From: Bradyrhizobium sp. CCGB12
GTDB taxonomy: Bacteria > Pseudomonadota > Alphaproteobacteria > Rhizobiales > Xanthobacteraceae
NCBI RefSeq assembly: GCF_024199845.1
Contig: NZ_JANADO010000001.1
Coordinates: 1,426,001-1,490,000 of the forward strand
Length of the DNA stretch: 64,000 nt
Reading direction: 5' to 3'
Part shown: positions 9,194-16,794 of the stretch, piece by piece
Layout: each line of letters opens with the position of its first letter
Position numbering within the stretch: position 1 is the first letter of the stretch
Position numbers and translations under genes: made by a program
Notes under the pieces: generated by a model
The model's input: the letters and a program-made list of their open reading frames with translations, nothing else
Told to the model about the DNA's origin: nothing
The model's database searches: none

Positions 9194-10689
9194 ACGAGAT
9201 CATCCGCAACACGCAAAACTCCGTCACTCACACCTCACTCGATCCGCAGGACTGGAGCGAGTTGCGTGCGCTGGCTCATCGCATGCTTGACGATGCGATT
9301 GACGGCATCGCCAACGTTCGTGCGCGTCCGGTCTGGCAGCCGATTCCCGATGCGACCCGTGCGGCGCTGAAGGCCGACGTGCCGCGCGAGGCAAACGATC
9401 TCGCCGACGTTTATCGCGAATTCAGCGAGCATGTCGCACCCTATGCGACCGGCAACGTCCATCCCGGTTTCATGGGCTGGGTCCATGGCGGCGGCACCGC
9501 GGTCGGCATGCTCGCGGAAATGCTCGCAGCCGGCCTCAATGCCAATCTCGGCGGACGCGACCACATGCCGATCGAGGTCGAGCGCCAGATCGTCGCGTGG
9601 ATGCGCCGCCTGTTCGGCTTTCCGGAAGGCGCGAGCGGCATCTTCGTCACGGGCACGTCGATGGCCAATCTGATGGCGGTGCTGGTGGCCCGTACGAACG
9701 CGCTCGGTACGCTGGCGCGGCAACACGGCCTCGGCAATGACGGCGCACTGCTCACGGCCTATACATCGCATGCCGCACACGGCTGCATATCGAGGGCGAT
9801 GGACATTGCCGGGCTCGGCACGGATGCGCTACGCAAGATCGGTGTCGATGACGATCATCGCATCGACGTTGCCGCGCTGCGCGCGCAGATCGCCGTAGAT
9901 CGCGAAGTCGGCTTCAAGCCGTTCCTGGTGGTCGCGTCTGCCGGCACGGTCGATATCGGCGCGATCGACGATCTCAACGCCATTGCAGAGCTCTGCCGCG
10001 AGGAAGGGATTTGGTTTCACGTCGACGGTGCTTTCGGTGCGCTCGCGATCCTGTCACCCGAGCTCGCGCCGCTGCTCGTCGGCATCGAGCTTGCGGATTC
10101 CATTGCGCTCGATTTCCACAAATGGGGACAGGTGCCGTACGATGCAGGCTTCCTCCTGGTGCGCGATGGCGAGCAGCATCGGCAGGCCTTTGCGCAGCCG
10201 GCGGCCTATCTACGCCGCGAGGCGAGGGGACTTGCGGCGGGCGCGATCTGGCCCTGCGATCTCGGCCCGGATCTGTCGCGCGGCTTCCGTGCGCTGAAGA
10301 CCTGGTTCACGTTGAAGACGTTCGGCACCGATCGGCTCGGCGCGGTGATCGCGCGAAGCTGCGCGCTGGCGAAATATCTTGAAGCGCGCATTCTTGCCGA
10401 GCCGCGGCTGGAATTGCTGGCGCCGGTGAATCTCAACATCGTCTGCTTCCGTTATCGCGCCGATGATACGATCAATCGCGAGATCGTGGGCGATATCCAG
10501 GAGTCCGGTGTCGCAGCTCCGTCGAGCACGACGCTGGGCGGCAAGTTTGCGATCCGCGCAGCGATCGTCAATCACCGCACCGACGAGAACGACATCGATG
10601 CGCTGGTCGCTGCCGTGCTGGAGTTCGGCGGACGCCGGAGCGAAGACGGAGTGGTCGAGGTCGAGGCGCCGCCGCTCGTCACCCAGTAA
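9190..10689 (+). CDS. PLP-dependent group II (aromatic-type) amino acid decarboxylase
   Basis: 499 residues, normal for group II decarboxylases. Visible motifs are HPGFMGWVHGGG (substrate-side loop, about residue 90), TGTSMANLMAVLVAR (phosphate-binding region), HVDGAFG (about 276, Asp to the pyridine nitrogen) and LDFHKWGQVPYD (Lys about 310, Schiff base). These follow the order of the DOPA/tyrosine/glutamate decarboxylase family (Pyridoxal_deC). Substrate specificity cannot be read. The ATG at 9190 overlaps the ATP-grasp stop by 4 bp, which fixes the start. It is the last gene of the operon and is followed by a strong hairpin at 10711-10748. Confidence 0.88.
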   Translation: MNEIIRNTQNSVTHTSLDPQDWSELRALAHRMLDDAIDGIANVRARPVWQPIPDATRAALKADVPREANDLADVYREFSEHVAPYATGNVHPGFMGWVHGGGTAVGMLAEMLAAGLNANLGGRDHMPIEVERQIVAWMRRLFGFPEGASGIFVTGTSMANLMAVLVARTNALGTLARQHGLGNDGALLTAYTSHAAHGCISRAMDIAGLGTDALRKIGVDDDHRIDVAALRAQIAVDREVGFKPFLVVASAGTVDIGAIDDLNAIAELCREEGIWFHVDGAFGALAILSPELAPLLVGIELADSIALDFHKWGQVPYDAGFLLVRDGEQHRQAFAQPAAYLRREARGLAAGAIWPCDLGPDLSRGFRALKTWFTLKTFGTDRLGAVIARSCALAKYLEARILAEPRLELLAPVNLNIVCFRYRADDTINREIVGDIQESGVAAPSSTTLGGKFAIRAAIVNHRTDENDIDALVAAVLEFGGRRSEDGVVEVEAPPLVTQ

Positions 10690-10710
10690 CGTGGATGCAG
10701 GCCCGAAACA

Positions 10711-10748
10711 ACGACGGCCCCGGAGATGATCCGGGGCCGTTGTCGTTT
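10711..10748 (+). terminator. Intrinsic terminator between the decarboxylase and flbT
   Basis: Arms ACGGCCCCGG and CCGGGGCCGT pair perfectly around a short loop and are followed by TGTCGTTTGT. It lies between two converging genes (decarboxylase, plus; flbT, minus), so it may serve both directions. Confidence 0.65.
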
Positions 10749-10786
10749 GTGCGGCTCGGCCGCCCGCGCGGCGTGCGATCGTGTGG

Positions 10787-11209
10787 TCAGGCGGCGGTGC
10801 TTTCCGTCTTGGGATGCGTGGCTTCGAACTGATCGCGCAACTTTTCCTCATAGGCGATCAGCTTGCGGGCGTCCTTCAGCGCCCGGTAGAGGTCGCCGTT
10901 GAGGATATTGTTGTTGATGGCTTCGATGATCGGCCAGGCGCTCGGCACCGCGGTCACGATGTCGCGCACCAGGTTGAAATAGGTGCCGTGCTGGGTCTGC
11001 GGATCGGGCGAGATGTACATGAGCTGGACCGCCAGATAGACCAGCTTGGCGGGCGTGTCTGCGGTCTCCGGCGTGAGAATGTCGCGCTCGCGCAGGATCG
11101 GCACGTTGTCGCCGTCGATCAGGAGGCGGGCGCGCTGGTCGGTGTTGGTAATCACGCAGTTACCGACGATGATGCGTTCGTGCGGTCTGAGCTCGACCTT
11201 GAGGGCCAT
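10787..11209 (-). CDS. flbT: Flagellar biosynthesis regulator FlbT
   Basis: 140 residues, the normal FlbT length. N-terminal MALKVELRPHERIIVGNCV and central ILRERDILTPETADTPAKL are characteristic of the family. FlbT is an RNA-binding post-transcriptional regulator of flagellin expression in alphaproteobacteria: it promotes flagellin mRNA decay in Caulobacter and acts positively in some rhizobia. It is divergent from the first flagellin gene. The antagonist or partner FlaF is encoded at the other end of the flagellin array. The start is the ATG directly after the upstream spacer. Confidence 0.93.
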   Translation of the reverse strand: MALKVELRPHERIIVGNCVITNTDQRARLLIDGDNVPILRERDILTPETADTPAKLVYLAVQLMYISPDPQTQHGTYFNLVRDIVTAVPSAWPIIEAINNNILNGDLYRALKDARKLIAYEEKLRDQFEATHPKTESTAA

Positions 11210-11530
11210 GCCTGTTCTCCATCAACGCTTTCGTAACCGAGCGTTCGTTGCGGCGGATCAGGGCGCAATACTCCATCAAGATTAGTTAACGAGTTGTGAA
11301 TCTCGGCTATCGCCGCAGAAAAGCTCAATCATATCAGCGCTGAAATGATCCGGCGGGCCGACGGCGCGGGTGCCCATATCAGCCGAATCGCGCGCCGACT
11401 CAGCGAAAGCACCGATTTCATTTCATGTTTCGTTAGAGGTCTCGGCGCCACGGTCCGGCGGTCGCTGGGTCAATCTCGATCCAAGCAGACGTGTAACAGT
11501 AGCGTCGTTTACCAGAAAGGTAACAGAGTC
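11210..11530. other. Intergenic region between flbT and flagellin 1
   Basis: This 321-bp spacer separates divergent flbT and flagellin 1. It holds a TTAGTTAAC stretch near 11283 and, just before the flagellin ATG, the leader ACCAGAAAGGTAACAGAGTC, also found with small changes before flagellins 2 and 3. No convincing sigma-54, sigma-28 or full CtrA site was seen. No gene is supported here; the upstream extension of the flagellin frame is non-conserved. Confidence 0.5.
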
Positions 11531-13819
11531 ATGTCCGGTATCGTCCTCTCCGCATCGGTTCGTCAGAACCTGCTTTCTCTCCAGTCCACCGCTGATCTTC
11601 TCGCCACCACGCAGAACCGTCTGTCGACCGGCAAGAGCGTCAACTCGGCCCTGGACAATCCCACCAACTTCTTCACCGCACAGTCGCTCGACAACCGCGC
11701 CAGCGACATCAACAACCTGCTCGATGGCATCGCCAACGGCGTGCAGGTGCTGCAGGCTGCCAACACCGGCATCACCTCGCTGCAGAAGCTGATCGACAGC
11801 GCGAAGTCGATCGCCAACCAGGCGCTGCAGACCACCGTCGGTTACTCCACCAAGTCCAACGTCTCCGCTACCATCTCGGGTGCGACGGCGGCCGATTTGC
11901 GCGGTACGACGAGCTTCGCCAGCGCGACCGCGAGCAGCAACGTCGTGTTTAGCGGCGCGGCCGGCGGCACCACGGCGGCGACCGGCACCACCACGCTCGG
12001 CGCGACCATCGGTTCCTTTGCAAGCACTGGCGCAACGGCCGGCGACGGCACCACGGCCCTGACCGGCACCATCACCCTGATCGCCACCTCGGGCACGACC
12101 GCAACGGGCCTCGCCGGCAACGCGCAGCCCGCCGACGGCGACACGCTGACCGTGAACGGCAAGACCATCACCTTCCGCAGCGGCTCGGCGCCGGCGTCGA
12201 CCGGCGTTCCGACCGGCTCGGGCGTCAGCGGCAACCTCGTCACCGACGGCAACGGCAACACCACCGTCTATCTCGGCACCGCTGGCACTCCGGCGGCGAC
12301 CGTCAACGATCTGTTGAGCGCGATTGATCTCGCCAGCGGCGTGAAGACGGTGTCCATCAGCTCCGGCGCTGCGACGATCGCCGTGAGCGCCAGCCAGCCA
12401 GGTGCTGCGGTCTCGACCGCTGCCGGCGGCGCCGTCACGCTGAAGAGCTCGACGGGTGCGGATCTGAGCGTCACCGGCAAGGCCGACCTGCTCAAGGCGC
12501 TTGGCCTGACGACGGCCGTGGGCGGCGGCAACGCCACCGTCAACGTCAACCGGACCACGAGCGCAGCCTCGCTGGGTGCGACCATCGCGGACGGCTCGAC
12601 GCTGAACGTCAATGGTCACGTCATCTCGTTCAAGAACGCGCCGATCCCGGGCTCGACCGGTGCGCCGAGCGTTCCGAGCGGTTACGGTGCGAGCGGTAAC
12701 GTCCTCACCGACGGTAATGGCAACTCGACAGTCTATCTGCAGGCCGGCACGATCAACGACGTGCTGAAGGCGATCGACCTTGCCACCGGCGTGCAGACTG
12801 CGACGGTCAACGCCAACGGCACCGCGTCGCTGGTGACGGCGACCGGCCAGACCAACTCGTCGATCAATGCCTCCGGTCAGCTCAAGCTCTCGACCGGCGT
12901 CAATGCCGACCTGTCGGTCACCGGCACCGGCAATGCGCTGAACGCGCTCGGCCTTGCCGGCAACACCGGGACTGCGACCGCCTTCACCGCGGCGCGCACC
13001 TCCGGCGTCGGCGGCATCAACGGCAAGACCTTGACCTTCACCTCCTTCAACGGCGGCACGGCGGTCAACGTCACCTTCGGCGACGGCACCAACGGCACGG
13101 TCAAGACGCTCGATCAGCTCAACTCGCAGCTTCAGGCCAACAACCTGTCCGCGACGATCGACGCCAACGGCCTGCTGACGATCTCGACCACCAACGACTA
13201 CGCGTCCTCGACCATCGGATCGAGCGCCGCGGGTGGTGCGATCGGCGGCACGCTGACCTCGTCGCTGACCTTCTCGACGGCTTCCACCCCCGTTCAGGAC
13301 ACCGTTGCCCAGACCTCGCGTGCGAACCTGGTGTCTCAGTACAACAACATCCTGAACCAGATCGACACGACCTCGCAGGACTCCTCGTTCAACGGTGTCA
13401 ACCTCTTGAACGGCGACCAGCTCAAGCTGGTGTTCGACGAGACCGGCAAGTCGAACCTGAGCATCACGGGTGTGACCTACAACTCCAAGGGTCTGGGCCT
13501 TGCTGCGCTGACCAGCGGTGTCGACTTCATCGACAACGCTGCCACCAACAAGGTGCTGACCAACCTGAACGCCGCGTCCAGCACGCTGCGCTCGGAAGCT
13601 TCGAGCCTCGGTTCGAACCTCTCGGTGGTGCAGGTTCGTCAGGACTTCAACAAGAGCCTGATCAACGTGCTGCAGACCGGTTCGTCCAACCTGACGCTGG
13701 CCGACACCAACACCGAAGCGGCCAACAGCCAGGCGCTGTCGACTCGCCAGTCGATCGCGGTCTCCGCGCTGTCGCTGGCCAACCAGTCGCAGCAGAGCGT
13801 GCTCCAGCTGCTCCGCTAA
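11531..13819 (+). CDS. fliC1: Flagellin 1 (long, 762 residues)
   Basis: Flagellin, the filament subunit exported through the flagellar type III apparatus. The N-terminal helix (SGIVLSASVRQNLLSLQSTA) and C-terminal helix (VSALSLANQSQQSVLQLLR) are typical alphaproteobacterial D0/D1 regions. I chose the ATG at 11531 because the three following flagellins start with the same residues and all four genes then have exactly 2289 bp. Residues about 130-620 are a long Gly/Thr/Ala-rich D2/D3 region. It has at least two repeats of the pattern DGxTLxVNGKxIxF...TDGNGNxTVYL...NDxLxAIDLAxGVxT. The size matches the roughly 65-kDa flagellins known from the Bradyrhizobium thick subpolar flagellum. A terminator follows. 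Confidence 0.93.
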   Translation: MSGIVLSASVRQNLLSLQSTADLLATTQNRLSTGKSVNSALDNPTNFFTAQSLDNRASDINNLLDGIANGVQVLQAANTGITSLQKLIDSAKSIANQALQTTVGYSTKSNVSATISGATAADLRGTTSFASATASSNVVFSGAAGGTTAATGTTTLGATIGSFASTGATAGDGTTALTGTITLIATSGTTATGLAGNAQPADGDTLTVNGKTITFRSGSAPASTGVPTGSGVSGNLVTDGNGNTTVYLGTAGTPAATVNDLLSAIDLASGVKTVSISSGAATIAVSASQPGAAVSTAAGGAVTLKSSTGADLSVTGKADLLKALGLTTAVGGGNATVNVNRTTSAASLGATIADGSTLNVNGHVISFKNAPIPGSTGAPSVPSGYGASGNVLTDGNGNSTVYLQAGTINDVLKAIDLATGVQTATVNANGTASLVTATGQTNSSINASGQLKLSTGVNADLSVTGTGNALNALGLAGNTGTATAFTAARTSGVGGINGKTLTFTSFNGGTAVNVTFGDGTNGTVKTLDQLNSQLQANNLSATIDANGLLTISTTNDYASSTIGSSAAGGAIGGTLTSSLTFSTASTPVQDTVAQTSRANLVSQYNNILNQIDTTSQDSSFNGVNLLNGDQLKLVFDETGKSNLSITGVTYNSKGLGLAALTSGVDFIDNAATNKVLTNLNAASSTLRSEASSLGSNLSVVQVRQDFNKSLINVLQTGSSNLTLADTNTEAANSQALSTRQSIAVSALSLANQSQQSVLQLLR

Positions 13820-13851
13820 CAAGCGGACGACATCGCAAGCAAGATCCGGCG

Positions 13852-13885
13852 GCGGCGGGGCTTCGGTCCCGCCGCTTTCTTTTTG
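13852..13885 (+). terminator. Terminator after flagellin 1
   Basis: GCGGCGGG pairs with CCCGCCGC around a small loop, followed by TTTCTTTTT. It lies 33 bp after the flagellin stop, so the gene is probably monocistronic. Confidence 0.8.
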
Positions 13886-14180
13886 CGCGGCATCAGAGTG
13901 CCGCTCGGCAAAGCGGACGCGATGCATTCGGATGCAGCCAATTGCTCACTCTCAGTTATGGTTGACAAGTCGCAAATACCGGCGCGTTGCACGGAAAAGC
14001 GCCATCCTATCATGATGATATGGGCGGAGCCTGATCGGCTCTGATCGCCCGTATGGTGAATCCGCGCAAGGATTGGCGCGACACGCTTCATGCTTTGTTA
14101 GCCGTCTGCGTTCACCGTCCCGGCCATCGATTAATCCTAATCGAAGTTTGTTGCGTTGCGTACCAGAAGGGTAACAATCA
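13886..14180 (+). promoter_or_regulatory. Leader and promoter region of flagellin 2
   Basis: No gene fits here. Blocks shared with the flagellin 3 upstream region are TATGGTGAATCCGCGC (TATGGTGAACCGGCGC at flagellin 3), CATGCTTTGTTAGCC (CACGCTTTGTTAGCC) and the ribosome-site leader CCAGAAGGGTAA. Conserved order and spacing suggest a shared promoter and 5' leader, the latter being where FlbT would be expected to act. No recognised sigma-factor consensus could be assigned. Confidence 0.45.
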
Positions 14181-16469
14181 ATGTCCGGTATCGTTCTCTC
14201 TTCGTCGGTTCGTCAGAACCTGCTTTCTCTCCAGTCCACCGCTGATCTTCTCGCCACCACGCAGAGCCGTCTGTCGACCGGCAAGAGCGTCAACTCGGCC
14301 CTGGACAATCCCACCAACTTCTTCACGGCACAGTCGCTCGACAACCGCGCCAGCGACATCAACAACCTGCTCGACGGCATCGCCAACGGCGTCCAGGTGC
14401 TGCAGGCCGCCAACACCGGCATCACCTCGCTGCAGAAGCTGATCGACAGCGCCAAGTCGATCGCCAACCAGGCGCTGCAGACCACCGTCGGCTACTCCAC
14501 CAAGTCGAACGTCTCCACCACCATCTCGGGTGCGACGGCGGCCGATTTGCGCGGCACGACCTCCTACGCCAGCGCGACGGCGAGCAGCAACGTCGTGTTT
14601 AGCGGCGCGGCCGGCGGCACGACGGCGGCGACCGGCACCACCACGCTCGGCGCCACCATCGGCTCCTTTGCAAGCACTGGCGCAACCGCCGGCGACGGCA
14701 CCACGGCCCTGACCGGCACCATCACCCTGATCGCCACCTCGGGCACGACCGCAACGGGCCTCGCCGGCAACGCGCAGCCCGCCGACGGCGACACGCTGAC
14801 CGTGAACGGCAAGACCATCACCTTCCGCAGCGGCTCGGCGCCGGCGTCGACCGGCGTTCCGACCGGCTCGGGCGTCAGCGGCAACCTCGTCACCGACGGC
14901 AACGGCAACACCACCGTCTATCTCGGCACCGCTGGCACTCCGGCGGCGACCGTCAACGATCTGTTGAGCGCGATTGATCTCGCCAGCGGCGTGAAGACGG
15001 TGTCCATCAGCTCCGGCGCTGCGACGATCGCCGTGAGCGCCAGCCAGCCAGGTGCTGCGGTCTCGACCGCTGCCGGCGGCGCCGTCACGCTGAAGAGCTC
15101 GACGGGTGCGGATCTGAGCGTCACCGGCAAGGCCGACCTGCTCAAGGCGCTTGGCCTGACGACGGCCGTGGGCGGCGGCAACGCCACCGTCAACGTCAAC
15201 CGGACCACGAGCGCAGCCTCGCTGGGTGCGACCATCGCGGACGGCTCGACGCTGAACGTCAATGGTCACGTCATCACCTTCAAGAACGCGCCGATCCCGG
15301 GCTCGACCGGTGCGCCGAGCGTTCCGAGCGGTTACGGTGCGAGCGGTAACGTCCTCACCGACGGTAATGGCAACTCGACAGTCTATCTGCAGGCCGGCAC
15401 GCTCAACGACGTGCTGAAGGCGATCGACCTTGCCACCGGCGTGCAGACTGCGACGGTCAACGCCAACGGCACCGCGTCGCTGGTGACGGCGACCGGCCAG
15501 ACCAACTCGTCGATCAACGCCTCCGGTCAGCTCAAGCTCTCGACCGGCGTCAATGCCGACCTGTCGGTCACGGGCACCGGCAATGCGCTGAACGCGCTGG
15601 GCCTCGCCGGCAACACCGGGACCGCGACCGCCTTCACCGCGGCGCGCACCTCGGGCGTCGGCGGCCTCAGCGGCAAGACCTTGACCTTCTCCTCCTTCAA
15701 CGCGGGCACGGCGGTCAACGTCACCTTCGGCGACGGCACCAACGGCACGGTCAAGACGCTCGATCAGCTCAACTCGAAGCTTCAGGCCAACAACCTGTCC
15801 GCGACGATCGACGCCAACGGCCTGCTGACGATCTCGACCACCAACGACTACGCGTCCTCGACCATCGGATCGAGCGCCGCAGGTGGTGCGATCGGCGGCA
15901 CGCTCACGACGGCGCTGACGTTCTCGACGGCTTCCAGCCCCGTCCAGGACACCGTTGCCCAGACGTCGCGTGCGAACCTGGTCAACCAGTACAACAACAT
16001 CCTCCAGCAAATCGACTCGACCGCGCAGGACTCCTCGTTCAACGGCGTCAACCTCTTGAACGGCGACCAGCTCAAGCTGGTGTTCGACGAGACGGCCAAG
16101 TCGAGCCTGAGCATCACGGGTGTGACCTACAACTCCAAGGGTCTGGGCCTCGCCGCGCTGACCAGCGGTGTCGACTTCATCGACAACGCTGCTACCAACA
16201 AGGTGCTGACCAACCTGAACTCGGCGTCGAGCACGCTGCGCTCGGAAGCCTCGGCTCTGGGCTCGAACTTGACGATCGTGCAGGTTCGTCAGGACTTCAA
16301 CAAGAACCTGATCAACGTGCTGCAGACCGGCTCGTCCAACCTGACGCTGGCCGACACCAATGTCGAAGCGGCCAACAGCCAGGCGCTGTCGACCCGCCAG
16401 TCGATCGCGGTCTCCGCGCTGTCGCTGGCCAACCAGTCGCAGCAGAGCGTGCTCCAGCTGCTCCGCTAA
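14181..16469 (+). CDS. fliC2: Flagellin 2 (long, 762 residues)
   Basis: Same length and architecture as flagellin 1: conserved D0/D1 ends (SGIVLSSSVRQNLLSLQ and NQSQQSVLQLLR) and a central Gly/Thr-rich repeat region. Over roughly 14701-15276 the DNA appears identical to 12051-12626 of flagellin 1, including third codon positions, whereas the flanks differ. That pattern indicates recent gene conversion or a very recent duplication. It has its own leader with CCAGAAGGGTAA and its own terminator. Numbering by order is mine. Confidence 0.93.
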   Translation: MSGIVLSSSVRQNLLSLQSTADLLATTQSRLSTGKSVNSALDNPTNFFTAQSLDNRASDINNLLDGIANGVQVLQAANTGITSLQKLIDSAKSIANQALQTTVGYSTKSNVSTTISGATAADLRGTTSYASATASSNVVFSGAAGGTTAATGTTTLGATIGSFASTGATAGDGTTALTGTITLIATSGTTATGLAGNAQPADGDTLTVNGKTITFRSGSAPASTGVPTGSGVSGNLVTDGNGNTTVYLGTAGTPAATVNDLLSAIDLASGVKTVSISSGAATIAVSASQPGAAVSTAAGGAVTLKSSTGADLSVTGKADLLKALGLTTAVGGGNATVNVNRTTSAASLGATIADGSTLNVNGHVITFKNAPIPGSTGAPSVPSGYGASGNVLTDGNGNSTVYLQAGTLNDVLKAIDLATGVQTATVNANGTASLVTATGQTNSSINASGQLKLSTGVNADLSVTGTGNALNALGLAGNTGTATAFTAARTSGVGGLSGKTLTFSSFNAGTAVNVTFGDGTNGTVKTLDQLNSKLQANNLSATIDANGLLTISTTNDYASSTIGSSAAGGAIGGTLTTALTFSTASSPVQDTVAQTSRANLVNQYNNILQQIDSTAQDSSFNGVNLLNGDQLKLVFDETAKSSLSITGVTYNSKGLGLAALTSGVDFIDNAATNKVLTNLNSASSTLRSEASALGSNLTIVQVRQDFNKNLINVLQTGSSNLTLADTNVEAANSQALSTRQSIAVSALSLANQSQQSVLQLLR

Positions 16470-16497
16470 CAAGCGGACGACATTGCAAGCAAGATCC

Positions 16498-16529
16498 GGC
16501 GGCGGGGCTTTGGCCCCGCCGCCTTTTTC
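16498..16529 (+). terminator. Terminator after flagellin 2
   Basis: GGCGGCGGGGC and GCCCCGCCGCC form a perfect 11-bp stem with a 4-base loop, followed by TTTTT. Confidence 0.85.
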
Positions 16530-16794
16530 ATTGGCCGAAACTTTTTCGATGATGCGGGCAGGGATCGAAAAAGTAACCAGCGGTTATGGTTAATGGAGAG
16601 TAAGCGGAGAAAATCGCGAATGATTTCAGACTGATTGCGGGGCCAACCAACGCGTCCGACCGGCTTATGGTGAACCGGCGCTTATGAGAGCGAGGAGCGT
16701 TTCACGCTTTGTTAGCCATGTCAGCGCACCCTGTGGCCGTCACTCGATCCAGAAGCGATCGAACGAAGACGCGTAAGCCAGAAGGGTAAGAGTC
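16530..16794 (+). promoter_or_regulatory. Leader and promoter region of flagellin 3
   Basis: The blocks TATGGTGAACCGGCGC, CACGCTTTGTTAGCC and CCAGAAGGGTAAGAG parallel the flagellin 2 leader. GTTATGGTTAATGG near 16580 also resembles GTTATGGTTGACAA near 13955. No open frame of note and no full CtrA box were seen. Confidence 0.45.

Noticed and set aside
14076..14092. Sigma-54 promoter before flagellin 2 (TTGGCGCGACACGC)
   Set aside because: The GG and GC doublets are two bases too close for a -24/-12 promoter.
14178..16472. 764-residue open frame antisense to flagellin 2, and similar long antisense frames over flagellin 1, flgA/flgG, cckA and fumarase
   Set aside because: High-GC codon bias leaves the opposite strand free of stops. 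The translations are Arg/Gly/Val-rich low complexity without family motifs, while the sense frames have full family signatures.
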